A DNA stretch of 64,000 nt from Dethiobacter alkaliphilus AHT 1 (GCF_000174415.1 NZ_ACJM01000005.1:145084-209083), one strand, 5' to 3'; positions 8,642-17,382 are shown, numbered from the stretch's first letter. Notes: generated from the sequence alone by a model not told the origin. A program made the numbers and translations.

Positions 8642-9970
8642 ATGGTTTCTTCGCCCAGACTGATCGCCATTGTCTTCAGTGGTGCTGCAGCCTTGTTTTT
8701 CCTCATCCTTGCTGCATCAATAAGCACAACCCAGGCAATGGCCTTATTTATCCTCTATAATGCAGTCACCGGCGTGCTGCTGCTTGCCGACCGGCGCCTA
8801 ACACCAACGCCCGGGATGCTGCAAATTGACCGCACTTTTGAACATCGTTTCTCCCTTGGCGCTGATAATCCGGTGACTATTACCGCAGCTAACAGAAGCT
8901 CCGCCGACCTTACTTTAACCATCAAAGATGAGCCGCCGTTTAGCTTCCAGGCCAGCGCAAAAACTATCACAGGCAAACTTCCGGCTTCATCCCAGGCTAC
9001 ATTTAGATATACACTGAACCCTCCCAAGCGGGGCGACTATCTGTTTGGCAGCATTAATTTACGCTATCCAAGCAGGCTGGGATTATTTATTTGGCAAAGC
9101 AGCTTGCCTTTAGAGAATAACATGATTCGTGTTTATCCCAATATCCGGGAAATCAGAAAATATCAGATTCTGACCCAGCGAAGCCATCTGGTGGAGGCGG
9201 GACTAAAACGCTCACGTGCCACAGGGTTGGGGACCGATTTTGAAAGCCTGCGCGACTATCAGATTGATGATACGTACCGACGCATTAACTGGGGAGCTAC
9301 AGCAAGGCGAGGCCGCCTTACCGTCAATCAGTACACAGTGGATCGCAGTCAAAATATTTTGCTTGTTCTGGATGCAGGACGTCTGATGAGTGGCACAATC
9401 ACCACTCTATCTAAACTGGATCATGCCGTAAATACCAGCCTTCTATTGGGGTATGTGGGCGTAACCCATGATGACAATGTGGGGATGATTTCATTTGCAG
9501 ATGAGGTGAAAACATACCTGCCGCCCCGTAAAGGACAACCTCAACTGCAAAAAATTTTGGCAGGACTGTACAACTTGCAGCCTCAAATAGTGGAAAGTGA
9601 CTACCAGGCGGTCTGCAGGTATATCGGCTTCAGAAACAGAAAGCGCAGCTTAATCTGTTTCTTTACCGACCTGATTGATGATGAATCATCACGTCGCCTG
9701 ATTACACATCTGTCTTCATTGACCGGCAAACACTTGGTACTCTGCATTACCATGCTGGATCAGCAGATAGTAAAGCAGGCCGAAAAAACACCTGAGGATT
9801 CATTGGAGCTATATCAAAAAGCTGTGGCTCAGACAGTACTGCGCAACCGTCGGGAAGCGATTTCCATTTTAAAAAGCAACGGTGTGGTGGTAGTAGACGT
9901 GCCCCCCGACGAACTTTCAGTTGCCACCATAAATAAATACCTGGAACTTAAATCGCAATCAAGATTGTAG
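8642..9970 (+). CDS. DUF58 domain protein (von Willebrand A-like)
   Basis: 442 residues. Two N-terminal membrane segments (about 8-45) precede an extracytoplasmic beta-rich stretch and the DUF58 core: DFESLRDYQIDDTYRRINWGA then TARRGRLTVNQY, matching the family motif (LREY..GD..R.IDW..SAR). A vWA-like domain follows, with ILLVLDAGRLMSG as a degenerate MIDAS start (D-x-G-R-x instead of D-x-S-x-S). It is the standard partner of MoxR ATPases and is thought to be activated by them. ATG at 8642 follows GGAGG. Confidence 0.88.
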   Translation: MVSSPRLIAIVFSGAAALFFLILAASISTTQAMALFILYNAVTGVLLLADRRLTPTPGMLQIDRTFEHRFSLGADNPVTITAANRSSADLTLTIKDEPPFSFQASAKTITGKLPASSQATFRYTLNPPKRGDYLFGSINLRYPSRLGLFIWQSSLPLENNMIRVYPNIREIRKYQILTQRSHLVEAGLKRSRATGLGTDFESLRDYQIDDTYRRINWGATARRGRLTVNQYTVDRSQNILLVLDAGRLMSGTITTLSKLDHAVNTSLLLGYVGVTHDDNVGMISFADEVKTYLPPRKGQPQLQKILAGLYNLQPQIVESDYQAVCRYIGFRNRKRSLICFFTDLIDDESSRRLITHLSSLTGKHLVLCITMLDQQIVKQAEKTPEDSLELYQKAVAQTVLRNRREAISILKSNGVVVVDVPPDELSVATINKYLELKSQSRL

Positions 9971-9981
9971 GAGGTACAGTA

Positions 9982-10986
9982 GTGAATTCCGAAGTTTTTC
10001 TGGCTTCCAACCGCAAAACGTGGGAACGGCTTAATCTCATTCTCGATAAGATAGCACAAAACGGTCCGGCCGCTCTTTCACAGGAGGACATAAAAGCGCT
10101 GGGGCCGCTTTTTCGCCGTGTTACTGCTCACCTTGCCTACGCCAATACCCATTTCCCCGGCCACGAGATGAATGAGTATCTAAACAAATTGGTGGTAAAA
10201 GCTCATGCACATATTTATAAAAAAGAAACCATGGGTATGTACCGACTGATGAGATTTTTTTCCACTGAGTTCCCCTCACTTGTGGCCATTCATTGGCAAA
10301 TGATTACGGCAGCAGGCATCATCCTAATCTTTGGGCTGCTCTCAGGCTACCTGTTAAATTATTACCAGCCGTCTTTAAATTCACTTATTGTTCCGGAGCA
10401 GATGCAAACCTTAATCGGCGAAGACCTGGCACGCGGCAATGTGGGCGCCGACTGGCCGGTAGCAGAGAGGCCCGCAATTTCATCGATGATAATGGTTAAC
10501 AACATTCAAGTCGGTTTCTTATCTTTTGCCCTGGGGTTTACCTGGGGCCTGGGGACGGTTTATGTTATGCTCTACAATGGGTTACTGGTCGGCGTCCTCG
10601 GCGCCATCTTCACCTCTGCAGGTTTTGGACTTGAATTTTGGACTTTGATTTTACCGCATGGGGCACTTGAATTGGCTGCCATCTTTATTTGTGGAGGAGC
10701 AGGTCTCGTTTTGGCCAAAGCGCTGGTCAAACCGGGTGATTACCTTCGCAAAGACGCTTTGCTCATTCAAGGGAAAATAGCCATGAAGCTTGTTTTAGGT
10801 ACAATTCCCATGTTTGTCATTGCGGCACTAATCGAGGGCTTTATCACTCCCAGCAACCTCCCGGGCGCTGCCAAGCTTCTGGTGGCGGTATTATCAATGC
10901 TGCTCTTCTTTCTTTACCTCTACACAGGAATTCGCAAAAACAGAAACATTATAAAACAGGAGGCAACAAGTGCAACAAGAATATAA
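9982..10986 (+). CDS. Stage II sporulation protein M-like (SpoIIM/DUF95) membrane protein
   Basis: 334 residues. A cytoplasmic helical N-terminus (about 1-100) precedes five or six membrane segments, including MITAAGIILIFGLLSGYLLNYY, FLSFALGFTWGLGTVYVMLYNGLLVGVLGAIF and the conserved LPHGALELAAIFICGGAGL, characteristic of SpoIIM/DUF95 proteins. Real SpoIIM is part of the engulfment complex (DMP); homologues in MoxR-DUF58 operons such as this one are not sporulation-specific, so a sporulation role should not be assumed. GTG at 9982 follows GGAGGT. It overlaps the RDD gene by 17 bp. Confidence 0.82.
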   Translation: MNSEVFLASNRKTWERLNLILDKIAQNGPAALSQEDIKALGPLFRRVTAHLAYANTHFPGHEMNEYLNKLVVKAHAHIYKKETMGMYRLMRFFSTEFPSLVAIHWQMITAAGIILIFGLLSGYLLNYYQPSLNSLIVPEQMQTLIGEDLARGNVGADWPVAERPAISSMIMVNNIQVGFLSFALGFTWGLGTVYVMLYNGLLVGVLGAIFTSAGFGLEFWTLILPHGALELAAIFICGGAGLVLAKALVKPGDYLRKDALLIQGKIAMKLVLGTIPMFVIAALIEGFITPSNLPGAAKLLVAVLSMLLFFLYLYTGIRKNRNIIKQEATSATRI

Positions 10987-11698
10987 ATGGCTTAGCCCTG
11001 AAAAAGTTTACCTGAATTTAGAATTAGCCGGTCTTGGCTCCCGGTTTGCTGCCCGTTTTATCGACGGTGTTATTCAGGTTATCCTAATTATTTTTGTGGG
11101 GGTTATAAGCTTCTATGCCCCTTGGGATACCACTCTGAATATTGCTCTGCTGTTTATTTTAGTATTTGCCGTAATGACCGGATACTTTATCTTTTTTGAA
11201 ACTTTTTGGAACGGTCAGACCCCTGGCAAACGAATAATTCGCATTCGTGTGGTGCAATCAGACGGTTCGGCAGTAACCTTTGTCAAAGTTCTCATCCGTA
11301 ATATTATCCGTATCATCGATCAGCTCCCGTTCTCATATGCCATTGGCATGATTTCCGTATTCGTTACCAAGAGCAGTCAAAGGCTAGGCGATATGGCAGC
11401 CGGAACGATTGTGGTTAAAGAAAACATAGAAGAAGTACCTAAGCCCCTTGAACTACATGTTGAGGAAATGCCCTGGACCGGAGCAGCACGGCTAAATATT
11501 CACAAAATAAGCGAAAATGAATTTGCAGTCTTGAAAAAATACCTGCTGCGCCGCAGCTCACTTAGCACCATTGAAAAACAGGAATGGGACCATAAACTCA
11601 CCCTGTTTTTCCGTGAACAACTGGGATTATCATCACTCGATACAGGACCTCCACTACAGTTTCTGCAGCAGGTTGCAGCCCTTTACCAAAACCAATGA
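10970..11698 (+). CDS. RDD family membrane protein
   Basis: 242 residues. The motif GSRFAARFIDGVIQVILII near residues 22-40 is the RDD signature (arginine and two aspartates across membrane helices), with further helices at about 50-85 and GQTPGKRIIRIRVVQSDG, the second conserved family block. A soluble C-terminal tail of about 95 residues has no recognisable domain. RDD proteins are small transporters or membrane accessory proteins and often close MoxR/SpoIIM operons. GTG at 10970 follows AGGAGG. It is the last gene of the operon. Confidence 0.82.
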   Translation: MQQEYKWLSPEKVYLNLELAGLGSRFAARFIDGVIQVILIIFVGVISFYAPWDTTLNIALLFILVFAVMTGYFIFFETFWNGQTPGKRIIRIRVVQSDGSAVTFVKVLIRNIIRIIDQLPFSYAIGMISVFVTKSSQRLGDMAAGTIVVKENIEEVPKPLELHVEEMPWTGAARLNIHKISENEFAVLKKYLLRRSSLSTIEKQEWDHKLTLFFREQLGLSSLDTGPPLQFLQQVAALYQNQ

Positions 11699-11826
11699 TT
11701 TGATCTGACGCAACTTAAACCTCAAGCTCTAACTGTCAAAAAGAACTATCAGTGTTTTTTCGGATAGCTTCCGTGATGTAAAAGCCTATGTTGATGCCCC
11801 GTGTCACTAGGGGGAGCAATAGAGGC

Positions 11827-11870
11827 ATAAAACAAGCGACACGGGTTGGAGCCCGTGTCGCTTGTTTTAT
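11827..11870. terminator. Bidirectional terminator, 19-bp perfect stem
   Basis: 11827-11845 pairs perfectly with 11852-11870 around TTGGAG; the stem ends ATAAAA/TTTTAT, so U-rich tails exist in both directions. It separates the convergent RDD and thioesterase genes. The left arm element GACACGGG can also pair with CCCGTGTC near 11797, an alternative fold. Confidence 0.9.
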
Positions 11871-11894
11871 GGGAACCGAATAAGCGTGCCGTTC

Positions 11895-12323
11895 TTACAT
11901 TGTTACTTTCTGATTCTCAGAGAACTGCCGGGCCAGGTTCACAAAGGTGGGTGGCAGTGAGGTCCGTATGCCGGTGGCATGGTTAACAAAGAAGATAATC
12001 TGATGGCCTTCTGCCAGCAACCGTCCGTTTTTGTTGACGTAACGGAAGATGAGGCGGGCCCGGCCCTGTTCTTCAGAATAATCTCCGATGCTTACCCTGA
12101 CTTCCACACTTTCGTTGAGGAAGACCGGATATAGGTAGCGGATTGAGACCTCACCGGTCAAAAAGGCGGGCCACTCAATTTGGTTTAAGTCCCCGTTTTC
12201 CACAATCATCCGTTCCCGGGCAATACAGGCCCAGTCCAGGTATCTGGCATCATAGGCAATTCCCAGTACCGTGGCATCCTGTGGCGTCACAACATGATGA
12301 TAAGCATAGTAATTACCAGCCAT
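11895..12323 (-). CDS. Acyl-CoA thioesterase, hotdog fold
   Basis: 142 residues. The N-terminus YYAYHHVVTPQDATVLGIAYDARYLDW fits the 4-hydroxybenzoyl-CoA thioesterase/YbgC-type hotdog start, in which an Asp or Glu near the DARYLDW position is catalytic. FLTGEVSIRYLYPVFLNESVEVRVSIGDY and the basic ARLIFRYVNKNGRLLAEGHQIIFFVN complete the fold. The start is taken at 12323 (MAGNYY), behind GGAGGTG; the longer reading adds 24 residues without a ribosome binding site. Substrate unknown. Convergent with the RDD gene. Confidence 0.8.
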   Translation of the reverse strand: MAGNYYAYHHVVTPQDATVLGIAYDARYLDWACIARERMIVENGDLNQIEWPAFLTGEVSIRYLYPVFLNESVEVRVSIGDYSEEQGRARLIFRYVNKNGRLLAEGHQIIFFVNHATGIRTSLPPTFVNLARQFSENQKVTM

Positions 12324-12449
12324 AATACACCTCCATAAAAGTTGTGTGAAAATTCTGTATATTTGAATCATACCATTTTTTCCCCCATATTGCAAAGCTA
12401 AATTCCATTTTATTCAATGCAGGCTAATTCAGGTATTTCAAGAGTTTCA

Positions 12450-13199
12450 TTACCAGTCAATTTTCTTAGGGAGTTCCAACTGGAGTTCAAAGCTTTCCCT
12501 GGGGTATCCTTGTTCTCTGGCCGCGCTTTCCAGTTCATCTTCCAGATCTATGTAGTCTTTATCGCGTTGAGCAATCCGTTTTGCCATAATGGAAATGTTT
12601 TTAAGGCGTTTTTCCGGGGACATTTTGACAAAGCGGTAGTTAAGAAGGTCTATATATTGAGTGAGATAGTCCCGAAAAGTAAGATATTCGGAATTCATAA
12701 TGTTTAGCATGCGGGAAAATGTGGGGGCAGTAACGGTTTCACTGAGGCAGTGCATAATTGCCGCCTGAAATTGACGTACTGTAACAAGGGGAAGATTCCA
12801 GATCGTTTTGCTGTCTGTGAATCTGATGTGATGTTTTTTGGCCAAACTTTCAGCGTGGAGGTCCAATAGTTCGTTGAGAACCATAATGATAAACAATGTT
12901 TCCGGCCAAAACATTTTGATTTTCATATAGACATTCTTGTCGGAGCAGATAACAGACTGAAATCGTTTCACGTCCTCATTAATGCCATTGTCCACAAAAA
13001 GAATTTCCCGGTCCCCCATAAAAGCATGGCGCAGATCGTAGCAGAGGCCCAGCACACGGAGGCGGGACTGTTCAAGGGCCGGGTGCTCTTCCTCATTGCC
13101 TACCACTGTATGCAGTGATCCATATAAATTGTTAAAATCATTATAGTCGCCACAGATGGCAACGCCGGTGTTGTTTGTAGTATTTTGAGCATAAATCAT
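12450..13199 (-). CDS. Conserved hypothetical protein (possibly DUF6904-like)
   Basis: 249 residues, soluble, no signal peptide. The start MIYAQNTTNNTGVAICGDYNDFNNLYGSLHTVVG and the block LRVLGLCYDLRHAFMGDREILFVDNG are distinctive and resemble small proteins I recall under DUF6904, but I cannot verify this. The centre is rich in aromatic and hydrophobic residues (KIKMFWPETLFIIMVLNELLDL) and the end is a charged helix. No catalytic motif is evident. ATG at 13199 follows GAGGAG at a long spacing of 10 bases. Single gene. Confidence 0.55.
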   Translation of the reverse strand: MIYAQNTTNNTGVAICGDYNDFNNLYGSLHTVVGNEEEHPALEQSRLRVLGLCYDLRHAFMGDREILFVDNGINEDVKRFQSVICSDKNVYMKIKMFWPETLFIIMVLNELLDLHAESLAKKHHIRFTDSKTIWNLPLVTVRQFQAAIMHCLSETVTAPTFSRMLNIMNSEYLTFRDYLTQYIDLLNYRFVKMSPEKRLKNISIMAKRIAQRDKDYIDLEDELESAAREQGYPRESFELQLELPKKIDW

Positions 13200-13378
13200 T
13201 TTAGTTTGTGCTCCTCATTTTAGGCTAATTATACTCCTTGCCGCTGGTAAACGGCAAGTTTTAGGTGCTATTGTTCAGTTTCTCTTAATTATTAATATTT
13301 CTTTTATTGCTATGTAAAATGTTTGTTTGTAAGTTGTTGTGGCTGCATAATTGTGGTAGAAAAAATGACTATGTTTCT

Positions 13379-13407
13379 TTGCCGCCATTCTAAAAAAACG
13401 ATATAAT
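13379..13407 (+). promoter_or_regulatory. Sigma-A promoter of the VOC-family gene
   Basis: TTGCCG (13379-13384), a 17-bp spacer and a perfect TATAAT (13402-13407), 35 bp before the ATG at 13443. Confidence 0.7.
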
Positions 13408-13442
13408 TAGCATAAATACAGGCAGAGCTTAGGAGGGACGTA

Positions 13443-13805
13443 ATGAAATTTGTATGGTGTACAATTACGGTGAAGAATATGGAAGAATCGTTAAAGTTCT
13501 ATCAGGAAATTGTAGGTCTTTCTGTGAATAAAAGATTTACAGCAGGGCCGGAGATGGAATTAGTGTTTTTGGGAGATGGTGAAACACAGGTAGAGCTGAT
13601 TTGCAATCCTAGCCAAAAAGCACCGCGGCAGGTTGAGGGAATCTCCATTGGGTTTGAGGTGAAGTCCGTAGATGAAATGATTCAGTACATAAAAGAAAAA
13701 GGGTTGGAAGTAGACAGTGGCCCTTTCCAGCCCAATCCACACGTGAGGTTCTTCTTTGTTAAAGATCCTAACGGTGTGAGTGTTCAGTTTGTAGAGAACG
13801 TGTAG
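13443..13805 (+). CDS. VOC (glyoxalase/bleomycin-resistance/dioxygenase) family protein
   Basis: 120 residues, the normal length for a single-domain VOC protein with two beta-alpha-beta-beta-beta modules. MEESLKFYQEIVGLSVNKRF is the typical first module, and DPNGVSVQFVEN with a terminal Glu-like metal position is the typical end of the second. Members bind a divalent metal and act on alpha-keto thiols, epoxides or aromatic diols; the substrate cannot be assigned. ATG at 13443 follows AGGAGGG. It has its own promoter at 13379-13407. Confidence 0.85.
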   Translation: MKFVWCTITVKNMEESLKFYQEIVGLSVNKRFTAGPEMELVFLGDGETQVELICNPSQKAPRQVEGISIGFEVKSVDEMIQYIKEKGLEVDSGPFQPNPHVRFFFVKDPNGVSVQFVENV

Positions 13806-13862
13806 ACAGCCTTTTCTCTCTGATTTCATTGCTAATATAGGAATATTTATCAATAGCATGGG

Positions 13863-13891
13863 TTGACAGGAAGAGAATCTGCAGTTATTAT
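13863..13891 (+). promoter_or_regulatory. Near-consensus promoter of the HesB-like selenoprotein gene
   Basis: TTGACA (13863-13868), exactly 17 bp, TATTAT (13886-13891). The predicted transcription start falls inside the palindrome at 13898-13914, so the promoter should be strong but repressible. Confidence 0.8.
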
Positions 13892-13897
13892 GTTTAT

Positions 13898-13914
13898 ATA
13901 CCCTATTAGGGTAT
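13898..13914. promoter_or_regulatory. Operator-like palindrome ATACCCTATTAGGGTAT
   Basis: Perfect 8-bp inverted repeat around one T, located at the expected +1 of the promoter at 13863-13891. ATACCC...GGGTAT half-sites resemble operators of CsoR-family regulators (copper-sensing CsoR or persulfide-sensing CstR); that link is a family-level resemblance only. No such regulator gene is in the window. Confidence 0.6.
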
Positions 13915-13948
13915 TGTGAGATAAGGCTCAAGATAGGTGGTGAGCAAG

Positions 13949-14248
13949 ATGATAAAGGTAACGGAAAAAGCCGTAGAAAAGCTTGAGGAGATTCTGGCAG
14001 AAGAAGATAACCGCGAAAACAAGGCTCTGAGAGTCTCTTTTGGTGGCTTTGGTTGAGGCGGTCCCAAGCTAAAAGTAGCTCTGGATGAGCTGCACGAAGA
14101 AGATGACGTAGTTGTGGAATCAAAAGGTGTGAAGGTAGTTTATGATGAAACAATAGAAAACTTCATTGCCAATTCTGTCATTGATTATTCCACTAATATG
14201 TTCTACCGTGGTTTTTATGTTAGAGGAGCGGGAATGTCTACCTGTTAA
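13949..14248 (+). CDS. HesB/IscA-like selenoprotein with in-frame UGA (Sec36)
   Basis: Reading from ATG 13949 to TAA 14246-14248 gives 99 residues with one TGA at 14054-14056. The context GGFG-U-GGPKLKVALDE is the first metal-binding motif of IscA/HesB A-type iron-sulfur proteins, in which the TGA occupies the conserved Cys position. Codons on both sides are family-like, and the product ends GMSTC. A putative bacterial SECIS hairpin lies directly downstream (14062-14085). HesB-like selenoproteins of this type are known from Clostridia. The role is likely iron-sulfur or selenium/sulfur handling, unproven. The gene has its own promoter and operator and ends in a shared terminator at 14270-14297. 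A conventional annotation would break it at codon 36. Confidence 0.88.
14062..14085 (+). promoter_or_regulatory. Putative bacterial SECIS element
   Basis: Starting 5 nt after the UGA: TCC (14062-14064) pairs with GGA (14083-14085), a 2x2 internal loop, then AGCTA (14067-14071) pairs with TAGCT (14076-14080) around AAAG. The apical loop is about 17 nt from the UGA, the range used by SelB-dependent elements. Confidence 0.55.
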
Positions 14249-14269
14249 TAGAATAGGCTGCAGTAAAGT

Positions 14270-14297
14270 AAAAGCTACCGCAAATGCGGTAGCTTTT
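14270..14297. terminator. Bidirectional terminator
   Basis: AAAAGCTACCGCA (14270-14282) pairs with TGCGGTAGCTTTT (14285-14297), a 13-bp stem between the convergent selenoprotein and lipoprotein genes. Confidence 0.85.
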
Positions 14298-14311
14298 GTA
14301 GTAGCGGTGGT

Positions 14312-14827
14312 TTACCAGGAAAAAGTCCGTTTGGGAACATTGCGGAGGCCTTTTATCAATAACTCCATATTCTCAGTGTCTTCAATGCGGCTTTTTTCAA
14401 ACTTAAGCAGCATTCTGGGATGATGACTGTCTCTGCTTATAACAGTAATGTTTCGAGGGGATATTTCTCCGTTGTCGGTACTGAGCACAACGTTATCTTC
14501 GTATGAAAAATCCATTAAGTCGCCGGAGTGTGTTGATAACCACAAATCGAAAATAATATTTTCTTCAAGCTCGTTTTCGGTAACCAGTTCCTCCTCCACG
14601 GCGAGTTCATAAAGTTCAGGGGCAATCCACAATGCCTGTGCCGTTACGCCTTCCTGGGAATCCGTGCTGGAATACTGCTCAATGATGTCCTCCTGCCCGG
14701 CATCTTCCTCATAGTTATAATCTGCCGCATTATTATCGGCTTCGCCGGGATCGTTGCTGCAACCGGCAAGCAAGAGTCCCGCTGCAAATAAAATGGTCAG
14801 GGTTAAGAAATAGATTTTTTTATTCAT
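14312..14827 (-). CDS. Unrecognised lipoprotein
   Basis: 171 residues. A lipoprotein signal peptide (NKKIYFLTLTILFAAGLLLAGC, lipobox LLAGC with Cys at about 23) is followed by an acidic linker and a folded-looking C-terminal half with LWIAPELYELAVEEELV and NGEISPRNITVISRDSHHPRMLLKFEK. I do not recognise the family. It should be anchored to the outer face of the membrane. It lies 18 bp downstream of the beta-propeller lipoprotein gene in the same direction, so the two are probably one operon and may interact. Confidence 0.65.
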   Translation of the reverse strand: MNKKIYFLTLTILFAAGLLLAGCSNDPGEADNNAADYNYEEDAGQEDIIEQYSSTDSQEGVTAQALWIAPELYELAVEEELVTENELEENIIFDLWLSTHSGDLMDFSYEDNVVLSTDNGEISPRNITVISRDSHHPRMLLKFEKSRIEDTENMELLIKGLRNVPKRTFSW

Positions 14828-14845
14828 TCAAGCTCCTTTCAGGTA

Positions 14846-15841
14846 TTAGTTACCTCTAACTATACTAATCTCGTGGGGAGATTGCCCCAACGGGATTTCA
14901 GCCAGTTTTTCATAAGTTGCCGAATCCAGAACAGTAAGTGAGTTGCTACTTGTATCAGTAATATAGACTTCATTGCCGGCGGGATGAAACTTTATATGAT
15001 TGGGCCTGCCAAAGGTAACTGTATCAACAATGCTATACTCATTTTCAACGTCAAAGATGATAATCTCTCCGGTTTTGCTGGCAGCAACCCACACAAATTG
15101 ACCGTCGGGAGAAACATCTACGGCGTGGGTTTCTTCTCCGGCCGGTAAGGAATAGAGGACTTGCCCGTCAGTTGTATCCAGAACCGTTAACATATTGCCC
15201 TCATAATTTGCTACATACAGCAAATCGCCCTGGGGTGAAGTTCTGGCTTCCTGGGCACCTTCTGCCCCTGTCTGCCAGACAGTTTCAGTAACTAAGTTAA
15301 CCATATCCACTACAACAACGGCACTCTGTTCAGGATCCGCCACATATGCCCGTTTCCCGTCCGGACTGAAAGTAATGTGAGTAGGGCCCACCAGGTCATC
15401 CTGAATCACAGTTACTACTTCCTGAAGCTCCACATTAATTACCACCAGCGACGGCCCGGAGTTTCTGCCGGCGGCAACCAAAACATAATTTCCGTCCGGA
15501 CTCATGTCTATCCCGTGAACCCGCTCCCCCACAGAAATTGTGTTTTTAATTTGATCGGTTGCAGTATCCACTACATAAATATTGCCGCCATCCAAATCAC
15601 CTGTAAACAGAAGACTGTTATCCGGCGTGACTCCCAGACCATGAGAGACAGATTCGCCAACATTTATGGTGGCAGTTGTTTGGCGGGTTAGTGAATCAAG
15701 CACTGAAACTGTTCCTTCACCGGCATTGGGGACATAAAGTTTATATGCTTCTTCAGTCTGACTTACCCCGGCGCACCCGGTAACAGTCAGGATTATCCCC
15801 ATTATCAATACTACAATAATAAGGATGACTCGGTTTTTCAT
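14846..15841 (-). CDS. YVTN-type beta-propeller lipoprotein
   Basis: 331 residues. Lipoprotein signal with lipobox TVTGC (Cys about 23). About seven blades follow, each with the pattern (V/A)xxSPDGxxVxVA...VVDxxxxxVxxTIxVG (for example YVPNAGEGTVSVLDSLTRQ, DMSPDGNYVLVAAG, DVSPDGQFVWVAASK and HPAGNEVYITDTSSNSLTVLD), which is the 40-residue YVTN repeat found in surface proteins and in cytochrome-cd1/SMP-30-like propellers. No catalytic residues are seen. The location is extracytoplasmic, lipid-anchored. It is first in a likely two-gene operon with the lipoprotein at 14312. Confidence 0.85.
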   Translation of the reverse strand: MKNRVILIIVVLIMGIILTVTGCAGVSQTEEAYKLYVPNAGEGTVSVLDSLTRQTTATINVGESVSHGLGVTPDNSLLFTGDLDGGNIYVVDTATDQIKNTISVGERVHGIDMSPDGNYVLVAAGRNSGPSLVVINVELQEVVTVIQDDLVGPTHITFSPDGKRAYVADPEQSAVVVVDMVNLVTETVWQTGAEGAQEARTSPQGDLLYVANYEGNMLTVLDTTDGQVLYSLPAGEETHAVDVSPDGQFVWVAASKTGEIIIFDVENEYSIVDTVTFGRPNHIKFHPAGNEVYITDTSSNSLTVLDSATYEKLAEIPLGQSPHEISIVRGN

Positions 15842-15951
15842 GCCATCACTCCAATTTTTTCAGCTAAATAGTAGTTAAAGGGTCCTTCTCTTTAACATTG
15901 TAAGAAGTAAATTTTACAATGTTGTGATAAGCGAGTGAAGATGGTGTGGAT

Positions 15952-17265
15952 TTAAGAGGGACGGGCCTCTTCCGACAAATAGTGCTTTAAGAAATATTCT
16001 TCCCCCAGAAAAATTAAGCTGATTGATATAGCGGCAACAATCAAAATTAACATGTCGGTAGTAGCTTTTAGCCAGATAAATGCACTTAAAGCAATTATGT
16101 CCAGTATAAGGGCGACAATTACGACAGAGGGTTTTGCATCAATTTTTTCTCTGATTCTTCGCAGAACACCCCACTGAAAAATTATATCCATCACCAGGTA
16201 ATATATTGCTCCAAGCGATGCTATTCGGCTCAAATCAAAGAAGATAGTCAGAGCTATGCCGATAACAAGAAGATAAACCAGCATATGCCTTTGCACGGTC
16301 CCCTTCATGCCAAAATGGCTGTGAGGGATTAATTTCATTTCCGACAACATGGCGGTCATCCGTGATACTGCAAAAACACTGCCGATGCATACGGTGACAG
16401 TAGCCAGTATGGCTATCCCCACTGTAAACCACAGGCCGTATGTTCCCAGGGTGGGGCGTGCAGCTTCGGCAAGGGAATAATCCCTGGCCGCCACGATTTC
16501 CGGTATGGAAAGGCTGCTTGCTACCGCCACAGCCATGAACAAATAGAGTACTGACAAAATAGCGATAGAAAGGGTAATGGCTCGTCCTATGTTTTTATGG
16601 GGGTTAATAATTTCTGATCCGCTGTTTGTGATGGTGGTGAAACCTTTAAAACTAAGAAGGCTCAGAGCCAAAGAGGCTAAAAAACCCAGTGCCGGCTGGT
16701 CAGGTACAGGTCCCATTACACCTTCCAGGGAAAGGCCGGTTGCCGTTAAAGCGGCATAAGAAAAGACAGCGATTCCAACAATTTTTATCAGCGAAACTAT
16801 GGAAGTAAAGGTCTGGATAAATTCATTGCGGGAAATATTGACCAAAAAGGTGAAAACAAGGAGCCCCACTCCAAGGGCGGGAACAAGCCAACTTTCCGGC
16901 CCTATATTAAAAAGCTGCAGCGTATAAGTACCAAAGGTTCTGGCCACCAGGCTCTGGGCAATCACCATTGAAAAGGCCATTAACAGCGCTGAAGATGCGG
17001 TAATAGTTCCTTTGTCATAGACCTTCACAAAAAACATGCCTATGCCACCGGCTGATGGGTAAGTATTGGCCATCTTTACATAGGCATGAGCGCTGCAGGC
17101 GGCAATGATTGCTCCACCGATGTAGGAGAGTGGAAACAGCGCTCCCGCCAGTTCAGCCACCTGACCCAATACAGCAAAGATTGCAGCACCAAACATTACA
17201 CCGGTTCCCATGCCTACTGCACCCCATAAGGTAATGGTGTTTTCTTTATATTTTTTCTGTTCCAT
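15952..17265 (-). CDS. APC-family amino acid/polyamine permease
   Basis: 437 residues with about 12 membrane segments. The first helix carries GVMFGAAIFAVLGQVAELAGALFPLSYIGGAIIAACSAHAY, the unwound GxG-type substrate-binding element of the APC fold, and FKGFTTITNSGSEIINPHKNIGRAI is the conserved TM6-TM7 loop. Substrate unclear; amino acids or amines are typical. ATG at 17265 follows GGAGGG. Monocistronic, transcribed away from the Cys-rich protein gene. Confidence 0.82.
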   Translation of the reverse strand: MEQKKYKENTITLWGAVGMGTGVMFGAAIFAVLGQVAELAGALFPLSYIGGAIIAACSAHAYVKMANTYPSAGGIGMFFVKVYDKGTITASSALLMAFSMVIAQSLVARTFGTYTLQLFNIGPESWLVPALGVGLLVFTFLVNISRNEFIQTFTSIVSLIKIVGIAVFSYAALTATGLSLEGVMGPVPDQPALGFLASLALSLLSFKGFTTITNSGSEIINPHKNIGRAITLSIAILSVLYLFMAVAVASSLSIPEIVAARDYSLAEAARPTLGTYGLWFTVGIAILATVTVCIGSVFAVSRMTAMLSEMKLIPHSHFGMKGTVQRHMLVYLLVIGIALTIFFDLSRIASLGAIYYLVMDIIFQWGVLRRIREKIDAKPSVVIVALILDIIALSAFIWLKATTDMLILIVAAISISLIFLGEEYFLKHYLSEEARPS

Positions 17266-17382
17266 TGTTTTCCCTCCCCGGAACCTTTTCTCCTATCGGT
17301 ATACTTATAGTTTAAAGGAAAATAAGGAGCGGGTTATTAATATGCAGTTAATATCAAAGATTAAACGGTCCTGGTAATTTCT

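Noticed and set aside
9982..10986. Bona fide SpoIIM of the engulfment complex
   Set aside because: The MoxR-DUF58-RDD context is that of the non-sporulation SpoIIM-like family; spoIID or spoIIP genes are not present.
11797..11870. Antiterminator-type riboregulator, since CCCGTGTC near 11797 can pair with the terminator arm
   Set aside because: No plus-strand gene follows, so there is nothing for such a switch to control; the terminator between convergent genes explains the structure.
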